Shown: positions 34,086 through 42,917, numbered from the stretch's first letter. The stretch: 64,000 nt of DNA from an uncultured Ruminiclostridium sp. (GCA_910588335.1 CAJUQV010000010.1:1-64000), one strand, 5' to 3'. The notes: generated by a model not told the origin, from the letters alone. Numbers and translations are program-made.

Positions 34086-34892
34086 ATGGATTTTGTATTA
34101 AGAATAGTCTTTTTCCTTGTAATAGGCGCGGTGTCGGGCGCTTTGCTCACCATTGCGGGAAAGCTGTTTTTCGTTAAAACGGACGAAACCGTGGAGAAAA
34201 TAACCGAGGCTCTGCCGGGGGCGAACTGCGGCGGCTGCGGATTTGCGGGCTGCGAAGCCTACGCCGAGGCAATAGCCAAAGGGAAAGCCAAGCCCAATAT
34301 GTGCTCTCCAGGCGGACTTGATGTAAACAAAAAGATAAGCGCCATTTTAGGCGTAGCGGTAGAGGAAGCCGAACCGATTGTGGCTTACGTTCATTGTAAC
34401 GGCTGTAATACCGCCACAGAGGATAAATATAAGTACATAGGCACAAAAAGCTGTGCTGCTGCCGAAAAGTTCTATAACGGAAAAGGAAGTTGTTCCTTCG
34501 GCTGCATTGGATTCGGCGACTGCGTAAACGCCTGCGACAGCGGCGGGATAAGCATTGTGGACGGAGTCGCGGTTATAAACCCCGGTATGTGTATATCCTG
34601 CGGCAAATGTATCAAGGCGTGCCCAAATCATCTTATTTCTTTTAAAAAGAAATATTCCACGGCAGCCGTTCGGTGCTCTTCACAGGACGCGGGAAAAATC
34701 ACCCGAACCGTCTGCAAAAACGGTTGTATCGCCTGCGGTATCTGCGTGAAAAAATGTCCGGAGGGAGCCATTGCCATCAATGCCAATCATGCGGAAATCA
34801 ATTATGATAAATGCGTTTCCTGCGGAATCTGTGCACAGGCATGTCCCGTCAAATGTATAGAAATGTTGGAAAAGTGTGCCCCACAGGCTTGA
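34086..34892 (+). CDS. rnfB: Rnf complex subunit B (ferredoxin-type)
   Basis: The 268-residue subunit has one N-terminal helix, then the NCGGCGFAGCEAY cluster domain ending about 18 residues later at MCSPGG. Several ferredoxin-type [4Fe-4S] motifs follow: CISCGKCIKAC, CIACGICVKKC and CVSCGICAQAC, plus SCSFGCIGFGDCVNAC. RnfB receives electrons from reduced ferredoxin. It is the last rnf gene, 130 bases after rnfA because of the intervening structured element. Confidence 0.94.
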   Translation: MDFVLRIVFFLVIGAVSGALLTIAGKLFFVKTDETVEKITEALPGANCGGCGFAGCEAYAEAIAKGKAKPNMCSPGGLDVNKKISAILGVAVEEAEPIVAYVHCNGCNTATEDKYKYIGTKSCAAAEKFYNGKGSCSFGCIGFGDCVNACDSGGISIVDGVAVINPGMCISCGKCIKACPNHLISFKKKYSTAAVRCSSQDAGKITRTVCKNGCIACGICVKKCPEGAIAINANHAEINYDKCVSCGICAQACPVKCIEMLEKCAPQA

Positions 34893-34910
34893 TTTAACGG
34901 AGGAGCCCGA

Positions 34911-36110
34911 TTGTCAAAGAATTTGAATTTGTTTAAAAGCGTTATATCGGATTACACAAAACACTTGAGCGGAGAAAAAATCAGAGAATTTGAGGCCGCG
35001 GATCCCCTTTCCAAGAGCTTTTTAAGACAAAGGCTCTGCGAAGTAAACAGCAAAAGGACGGTACTTTTCGCCGTTTCCGCCGCAATTGTCTCTGTAATTT
35101 TTTCCGTACTGATTATTATAAATATCAGTATTAGCACGATAAGAGAGTCCGTTTTCTCTCTTATCGGCTTGTTTTTAACGGCGACGGGCGGCTTGTGCTG
35201 CGCCGTCGTTATTTACCGTGAGCTTAATAAAAAAAGAGCCGAGATTCAAAGATCGGAAAGATTTGTTTATGTTTATTGGATTTTATTTTCTTTAGGTTCG
35301 CTGCTGATTTCCGCCGCCGATTTTTCCGTAAATGTGTTCGCTTACAGATTTTGCCTTTATCTTGCCATAATGATCGTTTTCCCGCTGTTTGAGACAAAAA
35401 GGGCTTTGTTGCTTATTATTCCGTATCTTGCCGTTGTTCTGTCATTGGGGGCGGTTTTCGGAGCAAGCGCCGAAATATATATTATATCCGCCGCCCTTGC
35501 TTTCGCTTATCTTATAATTTCTTCATTAGTGTACAGCTCCTTCTGCTCTCTTTTTATCAGCGACCGTCAACTGAACACCGCCAACGAACGGTGCAGGCAA
35601 ATAAACGAGAAGGACGCATCCACGGGACTCCTGAATAAAAAGGGACTTATTAACCGTCTAAACGAAATAATGAACAGGGGCGCCGAAAAAAACATCGCCG
35701 CCGTATTTTTTGATATAGACGATTTCAGGCGCTATAATCATATCTATACGGATACCGAAAGCGACGAGTGTCTTTACAATGTCTGCAATTGCGTCAGGAT
35801 TGTGGCTAAGTCAAAAACGGATATAATTTCAAGGTATGGCGGGGACGAATTTGTTATAATAGTACAGAATACCACCGAGTACGAGCTTATTTATTTTGCG
35901 GAGCAGATAAGAAAAAGCGTTGAAAGAATGGCGCTTCCATTTGAGGATGGGAAGATTGTTACCGTTTCAATAGGCGTATCTTCGATTGTGGAGGGAGAAC
36001 TGGATGATTATTCTGTAATGCTTAAGGAAGCGGAGGACAGTCTTGTTCTGGCTAAAAACGGAGGAAGGAACTGCGTGGGGTATATGGGGAATGTGTTCAG
36101 GGCAAATTAG
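34911..36110 (+). CDS. Membrane-bound GGDEF diguanylate cyclase
   Basis: The 399-residue protein has six predicted membrane helices (about residues 48-215) and a C-terminal GGDEF domain with an intact active site, RYGGDEF (GGDEF at 310-314), and VFFDIDDFRRYN. It should make cyclic di-GMP. The start is TTG at 34911, with GGAGG eight bases upstream. It follows rnfB by 18 bases and may be co-transcribed, which would link it to cell energy state. Together with the HD-GYP protein at 11780, the window encodes both synthesis and breakdown of cyclic di-GMP. Confidence 0.9.
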   Translation: MSKNLNLFKSVISDYTKHLSGEKIREFEAADPLSKSFLRQRLCEVNSKRTVLFAVSAAIVSVIFSVLIIINISISTIRESVFSLIGLFLTATGGLCCAVVIYRELNKKRAEIQRSERFVYVYWILFSLGSLLISAADFSVNVFAYRFCLYLAIMIVFPLFETKRALLLIIPYLAVVLSLGAVFGASAEIYIISAALAFAYLIISSLVYSSFCSLFISDRQLNTANERCRQINEKDASTGLLNKKGLINRLNEIMNRGAEKNIAAVFFDIDDFRRYNHIYTDTESDECLYNVCNCVRIVAKSKTDIISRYGGDEFVIIVQNTTEYELIYFAEQIRKSVERMALPFEDGKIVTVSIGVSSIVEGELDDYSVMLKEAEDSLVLAKNGGRNCVGYMGNVFRAN

Positions 36111-36201
36111 GAAATGCGGCAAACGATACTTTTTTCATATCGCAGCCATTTAGTGTGAATTTATGTCCATAGATAAAAAAACCGTCAAAGAGGAGATACC
36201 C

Positions 36202-36717
36202 ATGAAAAAGCTTGACTACGATTTTTTTCATAGAGACAGATTAACGGTAGCAAAAGATTTAGCCGGTAAGATAATTGCACGAAAAATGCCCGACGGGAAG
36301 ATTTTAAGGGTAAGGATAGCCGAAACAGAAGCCTACGGAGGAGAAGAGGACAAAGCCTGTCACGCTTCAAAGGGAAGGACTCCACGAACCGAGTTGTTGT
36401 ACGGAAGGGCGGGAATCATTTACGTATACCTGTGCTACGGTATACACTGGCTCATGAATGTAATAACGGGAGATGAAGGAAAGCCCGAAGGCGTTCTGCT
36501 GAGAGCAGGTGAAGGAAAACTGAACGGCCCCGCAAAGCTCACCAAGTTAATCGGAGTAGATAAACGCTTTAACGGTATGTCAATATGCGGAAATGAGGAA
36601 ATATGGATAGAGGACGACGGAAACCGTTTTGATATTGTTACCGCGCCGAGGGTGGGTATAGATTACGCAGGGGAAGAATGGGCAAATAAGCCGTGGCGTT
36701 TTATTGTGAAAAAATGA
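36202..36717 (+). CDS. 3-methyladenine DNA glycosylase (AAG/MPG family)
   Basis: The 171-residue protein is of the mammalian AAG type that excises alkylated or deaminated purines. Motifs are ARKMPDGKILRVRIAETEAY with the catalytic glutamate in ETEAY, the intercalating-loop region RTELLYGRAGIIYVYLCYG, GPAKLTKLIGV and a terminal KPWRF. The start at 36202 follows AGAGGAG. It is shorter than the usual 190-200 residues but keeps all core motifs. Confidence 0.9.
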   Translation: MKKLDYDFFHRDRLTVAKDLAGKIIARKMPDGKILRVRIAETEAYGGEEDKACHASKGRTPRTELLYGRAGIIYVYLCYGIHWLMNVITGDEGKPEGVLLRAGEGKLNGPAKLTKLIGVDKRFNGMSICGNEEIWIEDDGNRFDIVTAPRVGIDYAGEEWANKPWRFIVKK

Positions 36718-36718
36718 T

Positions 36719-36754
36719 CGTATTATTTGTCTATACCTTGATAAAAGATTAGTA
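36719..36754 (-). repeat. Structured intergenic element, half copy D
   Basis: On the minus strand TACTAATCTTTTATCAAGG (36736-36754) is followed by TATAGACAAATAATACG, identical to the same stretch in copy A. The core and arms 2 and 3 are missing. The left end abuts the MFS stop codon. It is the only sequence between the convergent glycosylase and MFS genes. Confidence 0.7.
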
Positions 36755-37996
36755 TCATATACACTTCTTATGAAAATCAGTATTAAATACCCTTTTTGAC
36801 CCTATCGCCACCGCAACCGAAGCAGCGGAAGAAACGATCATCACGACATAAGGCATATCGGACAATATATCAAACATCACACCATAAAACGCCTGCCCCA
36901 ACGGCTGCGAACATGTGGATACAGATATAATTACCGCCATTATTTTTCCCAGCATATGCGGCGGGGTCTGGCGCTGAACGGCCGTGAGTACAAAAACACT
37001 GAACATTGAAGAAGCGCACATTGCCGCGAAACCTGCGGCCGTTATTATGAAATATCCTACTGTTTCGGGCACCGTATCAAAAAGCGCCGCCGCCATAATA
37101 AAATCCGTAAGCGAACACACTGCCAGAACAATCCACCCGTTTTCAAGCTTCAGCTTTCTGTCCGCCGATCCCGCTATAATTCCACCCGCCAAACCGCCTG
37201 CCCCCATAGCCGCCTCGGTAAAACCGAGAGCGGCGTCGGACATATTCAAAAAACGCACTACCGCCGTGGGAATCCCCACAACCATCGCCGCCGAAAAAAT
37301 AAAATTAAAAAACGCAATAACAACCAGCACCGAAAATAAATCGGGCTTTTCTTTTTTTATAAACAAAAAACATTCCCGCACATCAGAAGCTACTGTCCTA
37401 AAAATTCCCTTTTCCTCCGCCATCTTTTCAAAAGGGATATGTATAAATATCTCCATAACCGCTGACAAAACAAAACAGCCAATGCTTATAAAAAGTATGG
37501 GCAATAAACCGAAAGACCCGAACAGCACGCCGCCAACAACAGGTCCCAATAATCCCGAAAGCGTACTCACCGTATTTATCACGGCGTTTCCTTTCATAAG
37601 CGTTTCCCTTTCCGTCAGCAAAGGCACACTGGCCTGTACCGCAGGCTGGTAAGTGCCGGATATTCCGTAAAGAATCATAAGAGTTAAAACCATCAGCGGT
37701 ACAACGGGAACTTTACCCAACGCCAGATAAAAAAGAAAAATAACCCCCGCAGTGGCAAAATCCAGAATTACCATTATATTACGTTTGTTTTTTCTGTCCG
37801 CTATAACTCCCCCAAGCAGCGAAAATATAATCATCGGAATAAACGAACAGGCCGTAACTATCCCGAACAGCGAGGATGAATCTGTTTCCCGCAACAAATA
37901 CAGAGGCAGCGCAAACCTCAGTATTGCGTTTCCGAAAAGTGATATTACCTGCCCTATCGCCACCATTGTAAAATCACGCTTAAATAACCTTTTCAT
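36755..37996 (-). CDS. MFS efflux transporter
   Basis: The 413-residue protein has twelve predicted helices and MFS motif A-like GGVIADRKNKRNIM after helix 2. It resembles the MFS_3 group of macrolide/tetracycline-type drug exporters. GGAGG lies six bases before the ATG. The upstream TetR-type operator at 38033-38049 matches the one in front of the divergently placed regulator, so export is likely induced by a TetR ligand. The substrate is unknown. Confidence 0.87.
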   Translation of the reverse strand: MKRLFKRDFTMVAIGQVISLFGNAILRFALPLYLLRETDSSSLFGIVTACSFIPMIIFSLLGGVIADRKNKRNIMVILDFATAGVIFLFYLALGKVPVVPLMVLTLMILYGISGTYQPAVQASVPLLTERETLMKGNAVINTVSTLSGLLGPVVGGVLFGSFGLLPILFISIGCFVLSAVMEIFIHIPFEKMAEEKGIFRTVASDVRECFLFIKKEKPDLFSVLVVIAFFNFIFSAAMVVGIPTAVVRFLNMSDAALGFTEAAMGAGGLAGGIIAGSADRKLKLENGWIVLAVCSLTDFIMAAALFDTVPETVGYFIITAAGFAAMCASSMFSVFVLTAVQRQTPPHMLGKIMAVIISVSTCSQPLGQAFYGVMFDILSDMPYVVMIVSSAASVAVAIGSKRVFNTDFHKKCI

Positions 37997-38032
37997 ATAG
38001 TACCTCCATTTCTTTACAAAAAAACTTTTAAT

Positions 38033-38049
38033 ACCTACCGACGGTATGT
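38033..38049. promoter_or_regulatory. TetR-type operator before the MFS gene
   Basis: ACCTACCGACGGTATGT (reverse complement ACATACCGTCGGTAGGT) is an imperfect palindrome. It shares 13 of 17 positions with the operator in front of tetR at 38929-38945. It lies 37 bases upstream of the MFS start. Confidence 0.7.
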
Positions 38050-38100
38050 ATACAAATAAAATTTAACTGCCCCATATAGGGCAGGAAAAATTTTATTATA

Positions 38101-38222
38101 ATCGCTGCCGGATGTTCCCCACCTCTTAGGTAACAAGGATTTATGAGGCTTTGCAGGCAAAATTTCTTCATCTCTCGCCACCGAACCTCGGAATTGCTTT
38201 GCAATTCCAGAAGCTTGTTTAA
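38101..38222 (-). repeat. Dispersed GGAATTG repeat, full inverted copy
   Basis: On the minus strand it reads TTAAACAAGCTTCTGGAATT, a GCAAAGCAATTCCGAGGTTC arm, a variable middle, and AAGAGGTGGGGAACATCCGG. It is the inverted counterpart of the copy at 3043-3160 and lies in the tetR-MFS interval. Confidence 0.7.
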
Positions 38223-38254
38223 GCTGCGGTTTAAAATAAAAATTTTTTGTCCCA

Positions 38255-38908
38255 CTATTTGTTTTTACAGTAGATTTCGGTAAGCTCTTTCAATCTTCCG
38301 TAAACGCTCTCGTCAAAAATATCCAAACCGAAACCGCGCAGCATACTGTCAAATATCCTGCATTTTCTGTAAATTCCATCGGGATCATCGTCAAATATCA
38401 TAGGAACAAGCCAAAGATTGCCCACAAGCATAATCAGTTCGGCAAGCTCCTTGGGATACTCGGTTCGTATCGATCCATCCTCGATTCCTTGCTCAATAAT
38501 GGGCAGCACATAACGCGGCGCCACATAATCAACCGTATCTCTTATCACGGAAAAAACAAGTCTCGGACTTGCACCAAGATTAGGAGCGGCGGCAAACACC
38601 TTATCATGAACCGAGCGTTTAACCGATTCCGTCAAAAGCAGTTTAAGTTTTTCTTTTCCGGTAAGATCGGAACGATTCTGTATATCAAGAAGCGTTTTGT
38701 TAGACGTCTCGGATAATCTGGTCATAACCGTGTCAAGGATATCCTCCTTGGACTTGAAGTGGTGATATATGGCGCCTTTGCTCAAACCGCCCAGATTGTC
38801 TATTATATCCTGTATTGACGTATGCTCGTAGCCCTTTTCTGTAAACAGCCGCTGAGCCGTTTCGAGAATAAGGTTTACCGTTTCTTCCGGATATTTGTTC
38901 CGCGCCAA
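38255..38908 (-). CDS. TetR-family transcriptional regulator
   Basis: The 217-residue protein has an N-terminal TetR helix-turn-helix (ETAQRLFTEKGYEHTSIQDI, then LSKGAIYHHFKSKEDIL) and a helical ligand domain. It is transcribed on the same strand as the MFS gene and lies upstream of it. Matching operators precede both, which supports autoregulation and control of the exporter. The inducer is unknown. Confidence 0.9.
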   Translation of the reverse strand: MARNKYPEETVNLILETAQRLFTEKGYEHTSIQDIIDNLGGLSKGAIYHHFKSKEDILDTVMTRLSETSNKTLLDIQNRSDLTGKEKLKLLLTESVKRSVHDKVFAAAPNLGASPRLVFSVIRDTVDYVAPRYVLPIIEQGIEDGSIRTEYPKELAELIMLVGNLWLVPMIFDDDPDGIYRKCRIFDSMLRGFGLDIFDESVYGRLKELTEIYCKNK

Positions 38909-38928
38909 TTTATCGCCACCTTTAAATT

Positions 38929-38978
38929 ACATACTAACGGTATGTTTGTATTATACACTAAAAAATCTTATTTGTCAA
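38929..38978 (-). promoter_or_regulatory. tetR promoter with operator at the start site
   Basis: On the minus strand a perfect TTGACA (38973-38978), a 17-base spacer and a perfect TATAAT (38950-38955) are followed within four bases by the operator ACATACCGTTAGTATGT (38929-38945). A bound repressor would cover the start site. Confidence 0.8.
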
Positions 38979-39016
38979 GCAGTACGATTTTTTTCCAAAA
39001 GCTTTAAGGCACCCTC

Positions 39017-39769
39017 TTATAACAAGCTTTTTCCGAATATCAGACAAAGAACCGGATATATTATCGGTTGGTGCAAAACATAAATCCACAAAGAATAACG
39101 TCCCGCCGCCGCCAAAAATTTAATATGAGTATTGTAAAAAAACTTGGGCGCCCTCTTTTCCTTGACATAAATCCCGTAAAAAGAGCCCGCAAGAAAAAGA
39201 AACAGCCATGGGCACAGCGGAAAGTAATCAAGAGAAACAAAGCCGCTGTCCGTAAATCCAAGAGGAAACAAAACTCCAGTTGAATAAAGAAAATCAGGCA
39301 TTCTGAATTTAAAAAGCTCCCCTAAGCCGCCGTACCCCGTTTTAAAGTTAAATGTAATCATAAAAAGAAAAACGCACGCCGTTATTCCGACAAAAGTCGG
39401 AACCCTCTGAAAAACGCTTTCAAACAGGCCGTAAATCATCATACATACGCCAAGACAGTGGAGTATTCCGAAAACGTCGGGAGAATCCGGAGTAACATAC
39501 GCCGTAACAAATGTAAATATCATTCCGATAAAAAAACACTGTACGCCGCGCTTAAGATTGCTTCTGGAATAATTGCAGACTATTCCGGAAATACAAATAA
39601 ACGCCCCCGCGAAAATATCTCTTATAACGTCAAACCAGCTTTCAAAAAAAATAGGTACGTCTACCCCGAACATAAATTTCAGATTGAACATAAGGTGATA
39701 CACTACCATACAAATGATGGCGAAACCTCTCACCTCGTCAAGAAAGCCTACTCTGTTTTTTGTCTCCAT
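39017..39769 (-). CDS. DUF1624/HGSNAT-type acyltransferase-like membrane protein
   Basis: The 250-residue integral membrane protein has about seven helices. It starts near VGFLDEVRGFAIICMVVYHL, which carries the D-x-x-RG and histidine pattern of the heparan-alpha-glucosaminide N-acetyltransferase/DUF1624 family. YSLWIYVLHQPIIYP at the end is also typical. Such proteins acetylate sugars at the membrane. The start at 39769 is chosen as the first methionine of the conserved region. The substrate is unknown. The 200 bases upstream hold TTGCAACTTGATTAAA, possibly a decayed structured-element arm. Confidence 0.72.
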   Translation of the reverse strand: METKNRVGFLDEVRGFAIICMVVYHLMFNLKFMFGVDVPIFFESWFDVIRDIFAGAFICISGIVCNYSRSNLKRGVQCFFIGMIFTFVTAYVTPDSPDVFGILHCLGVCMMIYGLFESVFQRVPTFVGITACVFLFMITFNFKTGYGGLGELFKFRMPDFLYSTGVLFPLGFTDSGFVSLDYFPLCPWLFLFLAGSFYGIYVKEKRAPKFFYNTHIKFLAAAGRYSLWIYVLHQPIIYPVLCLIFGKSLL

Positions 39770-39978
39770 ATGCCTTTTGTCTTTCCTCCGGCGCTGTTTA
39801 ATATTATGGGTAATCTTTAAACGGGTTTGCAACTTGATTAAATTGATATAATATAGTGATTTTTTAAATACAGTCTTTATTTTATCACATCATTCTTAAA
39901 AAAGCAAGTATTTATAAAAATTTCACATTCAATGGCCACTTATTTCCTCTCAAAGAAGTGTTTGAAAAATCCCGTTTT

Positions 39979-40146
39979 TTAAGGCAACACCGCACAAAGA
40001 TTGTCGTACAGACGCGCAGTCAGATTGTCCAAAACGACGCAGGAATACCGGTGTATTTCAAGGAGTTTTGGGCAAAAATGACGGAAAAGATGCAAGCGTA
40101 TGCGCGGCAAAGCGCGCAGCGCGGTCTTTGTGCGGTGTTGCCTTAA
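39979..40146 (+). repeat. 168-bp terminal-inverted-repeat element, copy 1
   Basis: The ends are TTAAGGCAACACCGCACAAA and the inverse TTTGTGCGGTGTTGCCTTAA, about 20 bp of near-perfect inverted repeat. The interior (GATTGTCGTACAGACG to AAGCGCGCAGCGCGG) matches the copy at 47246-47424 base for base except for scattered transitions and one 12-base gap. No transposase is encoded. It ends 15 bases from the clpC stop. It fits a MITE-like non-autonomous element. Confidence 0.85.
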
Positions 40147-40160
40147 GTTTTTTCAAACTT

Positions 40161-42572
40161 TTACACACTTACCTTACTTACTTCCATTTCGCCGTTATAG
40201 TCAAGCACCGCTTTGTCTCCGCTTTTTATTCTCCCCTCGGCCATAAGCTGCGCCAGCTTGTCCTCCGCTTCCGATACAACCAATCTTCTTAAAGGTCTGG
40301 CGCCGTAGGTTTTATCTGTTCCCTTTGCGGTAAGTCCCTCTACCGCTTTTTCGGTATATGAAAGAGATATTCCCGCATTTTCCGCTCTTTGAGATAAATC
40401 GTCCAAAAGCAATCGGCATATCTTTCCCATAGCTTCTTCTGACAGAGGTTCAAAAATTACCGTTTCGTCGATTCGGTTAAGGAATTCGGGCTTAAACAGC
40501 TTTTTAAGCTCTTTTTCAACTCTTTCTTTTGCGGCGTTACTCTCGCTTCCATCGCCAAAGCCCATATTTACACGTTTTTGAGATATCTCTCTCGCACCTA
40601 TATTTCCCGTCATTATTATAATGGTGTTGGCAAAGCTCACTCTTTTTCCGTCGGCGGAGGTAAGTATTCCGTCCTCAAGAACTTGTAAAAGAAGATCAAA
40701 AACATCGGGGTGAGCTTTTTCAATTTCGTCAAGCATAATCACCGAGTAGGGCTTACGGCGAACCTCCTCGACAAATTTTCCGCCATGTTCAAAGCCCACA
40801 TATCCCGGAGGAGAACCTATAAGCTTCGACACCGAGTGCTTTTCCATAAATTCCGACATATCGAGACGTATCAAAGCTTTCTCGCTGCCGAAAAGAGCCT
40901 TGGCAAGGCTTTTGCAAAGCTTTGTCTTGCCTACCCCCGTAGGTCCGAGAAAGATAAACGAACCTATCGGACGACCGGGAGATTTGAGACCGGCTCTGCC
41001 TCTTTTTACCGATTTTACCACTGCTTCCACTGCCTTATCCTGACCTATTACTTCTTTTTTAAGCTGAGTTTCAAGTTCGGAAAGAGCTCCCGATACCTCC
41101 GCGGTAATTCTTCCCACCGGAATGCCGCTCCACTTCGACACAATCTCACATACGGCGTTTTCGTCTACAACGCTGTAATTTTCTCCCCGGTCGGTACCGT
41201 TCTTCTTTTCGGTCTCTATAAGATTTTCCAGCGCCTGCTCTTCATCCCTAAGCCTCGCGGCTTTTTCAAAATCCTGTGCTTCCACCGTTTTCTTTTTTTC
41301 CTCGCGGCAGGATTTAAGCTTTTCCTCAAGCTTTTTCACGGCAGGGTTTTCGGAAAATATTTTAAGCCGCTGTCCCGCCGCCGCCTCGTCGATAATATCT
41401 ATTGCCTTATCGGGAAGCCGACGGTCGTTTATATACCGGACGGATAGCTTTACCGCCTCTTTTATAGCCAAGTCGCTTATTTTTATCTTATGGTGAGCCT
41501 CATACTTATCCTTCAACCCCAGAAGTATCCTTTCCGCCGAAACTTCGTCGGGCTCCTCAATATTTATCGGCTGAAAACGCCGTTCCAAAGCGCCGTCCTT
41601 TTCTATATACCTACGATACTCGTCCACCGTTGTTGCACCGATAAGCTGTATTTCGCCGCGTGCGAGAAGCGGCTTCAGTATATTGGCCGCGTCTATCGCC
41701 CCTTCAGCCGCACCGGCACCCACAATGTTGTGTATCTCATCGATAAAAAGTATGGTATCCTTGTCCTTTATTACCTCTTCCATCACCGATTTTACTCTTT
41801 CCTCAAAATCACCCCTGTATTTGGCGCCCGCTATCATAGTTGTAATATCCAGCATAAAAATGCTTTTGTCTTTCAGCATATCCGGTACGTCTCCGGAAAC
41901 TATTTTAAGCGCAAGACCCTCCGCCACGGCGGTTTTACCTACTCCACTCTCACCAATCAGACAGGGATTGTTCTTCCTGCGGCGCAAAAGTGTCTGTATC
42001 ATTCTCTGTATCTCATTTTCTCTGCAAAAAACCGGATCGATCTTGTTTTGCTCCGCCATAGCGGTAAGATCACGGCCGTACTTGTTCATAAGTCCGTCGG
42101 AAGAGGAGCGGCGTTTGGTAAACGGCATAGAGCCGCCCTTTTTTCCTCCTGAGCAGTCTTTGAGGCTTCCATCTATATCAAGCCCCATTTCACGCAGAAA
42201 AATGCTCCCGTAACACTCCTCGTCGCTAAGCATCGCATACAATATATGCTCAGTTCCCACAAAGGAGGAATTTTCCTTTCTCGCTTCTGTGAGAGCCTTT
42301 TCAAGTATTCGCTTGCTTCGAGGGGTGAAATCGGAAACGCCTAAATTAGTTGGGATTCCGCTTCCCACCGATTGTCTCAGCTTTGAAATAACTCCTTCCC
42401 TGTTTATCCCCTGTTTTTGCAGAATATGCCCTGCCACCCCGCTTTCGTCTGATAAAAGACCGCAAAGTATATGCTCGCTCCCCACATAGGTGTGTCCTAA
42501 AGAGGAAGCCGTCTTTATTGAGCTGTTGAGGGCGGAGTTGGCCTTTTCGGTAAAGCCGCTAAATTCTATCAT
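40161..42572 (-). CDS. clpC: ATP-dependent Clp protease ATP-binding subunit ClpC
   Basis: The 803-residue AAA+ unfoldase has two Clp N-terminal repeats (residues 1-150), AAA1 with Walker A GESGVGKT, a middle domain containing a UVR-like helix (AQDFEKAARLRDEEQ), AAA2 with Walker A GPTGVGKT, and a ClpB_D2-small end. The short middle domain and UVR motif mark ClpC rather than ClpB. It feeds substrates to ClpP. The start at 42572 (MIEFSGFTEKA) follows AAAGGAA. The usual partners ctsR, mcsA and mcsB are absent, so regulation may differ from Bacillus. Confidence 0.92.
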   Translation of the reverse strand: MIEFSGFTEKANSALNSSIKTASSLGHTYVGSEHILCGLLSDESGVAGHILQKQGINREGVISKLRQSVGSGIPTNLGVSDFTPRSKRILEKALTEARKENSSFVGTEHILYAMLSDEECYGSIFLREMGLDIDGSLKDCSGGKKGGSMPFTKRRSSSDGLMNKYGRDLTAMAEQNKIDPVFCRENEIQRMIQTLLRRRKNNPCLIGESGVGKTAVAEGLALKIVSGDVPDMLKDKSIFMLDITTMIAGAKYRGDFEERVKSVMEEVIKDKDTILFIDEIHNIVGAGAAEGAIDAANILKPLLARGEIQLIGATTVDEYRRYIEKDGALERRFQPINIEEPDEVSAERILLGLKDKYEAHHKIKISDLAIKEAVKLSVRYINDRRLPDKAIDIIDEAAAGQRLKIFSENPAVKKLEEKLKSCREEKKKTVEAQDFEKAARLRDEEQALENLIETEKKNGTDRGENYSVVDENAVCEIVSKWSGIPVGRITAEVSGALSELETQLKKEVIGQDKAVEAVVKSVKRGRAGLKSPGRPIGSFIFLGPTGVGKTKLCKSLAKALFGSEKALIRLDMSEFMEKHSVSKLIGSPPGYVGFEHGGKFVEEVRRKPYSVIMLDEIEKAHPDVFDLLLQVLEDGILTSADGKRVSFANTIIIMTGNIGAREISQKRVNMGFGDGSESNAAKERVEKELKKLFKPEFLNRIDETVIFEPLSEEAMGKICRLLLDDLSQRAENAGISLSYTEKAVEGLTAKGTDKTYGARPLRRLVVSEAEDKLAQLMAEGRIKSGDKAVLDYNGEMEVSKVSV

Positions 42573-42652
42573 CTGTTTTAATTCCTTTCTTTTATTTTTC
42601 TTTGAGACGGAAAATTTGTAACACAAAAAGCGCATTGGCATATATTGTAGTA

Positions 42653-42664
42653 TGAAACGTTTCA
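42653..42664. promoter_or_regulatory. Palindrome in the clpC / Cys-rich gene interval
   Basis: TGAAACGTTTCA is a perfect 12-bp palindrome between the divergent genes. On the minus strand it lies between a TTGTTT and a TACAAT that could be the clpC promoter. It resembles a LacI/CcpA-type operator but lacks one base of the cre consensus, and it is not a CtsR heptad repeat. Confidence 0.4.
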
Positions 42665-42696
42665 AAACAATTTAAACAAACAAGGAGGAAACCAAT

Positions 42697-42876
42697 ATGT
42701 TTGGTAACAACTGCTGCTGGATCATAATCCTTATTCTTCTCTTCACCTGCGGTGGATGCGGTGGATGCGGAAGCACCTTCGCCAACAACGGCTGTGGCTG
42801 CGGAAACAGCAACAACGGCTGTGGCTGCAACAACGGCTGCGGATGCGGCAATAACGACTGTGGCTGCGGCTGCTAA
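42697..42876 (+). CDS. 59-residue cysteine/glycine-rich small protein
   Basis: ATG 42697 is preceded by AAGGAGGAAACCAAT, a near-perfect ribosome binding site. The product has 14 cysteines in 59 residues: MFGNNCCW, then a hydrophobic stretch IIILILLFT, then CGGCGGCG and repeated NNGCGC units to the last residue. A good terminator follows 15 bases later, so this is a complete monocistronic gene. Similar Firmicutes proteins are annotated as chorion-class high-cysteine-like. The hydrophobic segment suggests membrane association or export, and the Cys-Gly tail could bind metals or cross-link. Function is unknown. Confidence 0.8.
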   Translation: MFGNNCCWIIILILLFTCGGCGGCGSTFANNGCGCGNSNNGCGCNNGCGCGNNDCGCGC

Positions 42877-42890
42877 TCGTTCTTAGAAAA

Positions 42891-42917
42891 AACGGCGGGG
42901 TTTCCCGCTGTTTTTAT
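42891..42917 (+). terminator. Terminator of the Cys-rich gene
   Basis: AACGGCGGG and CCCGCTGTT form a 9-bp stem with a GTTT loop and a following T-tract. Confidence 0.85.

Noticed and set aside
39979..40146. Protein-coding gene within the inverted-repeat element
   Set aside because: The frame has no ribosome binding site of its own and most differences between the copies change the amino acid. It is treated as a repeat.
40710..41447. 245-residue plus-strand ORF opposite clpC
   Set aside because: It mirrors the codon phase of clpC, has a basic aromatic-rich composition typical of shadow frames, and lacks a ribosome binding site.
42653..42664. CIRCE or CtsR operator before clpC
   Set aside because: The site is a 12-bp TGAAACGTTTCA palindrome; it matches neither the CIRCE arms nor the CtsR heptad repeat.
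42780..42876. Short tandem DNA repeat or CRISPR-like array
   Set aside because: The periodicity comes from NNGCGC codons of the Cys-rich protein; there are no spacers.
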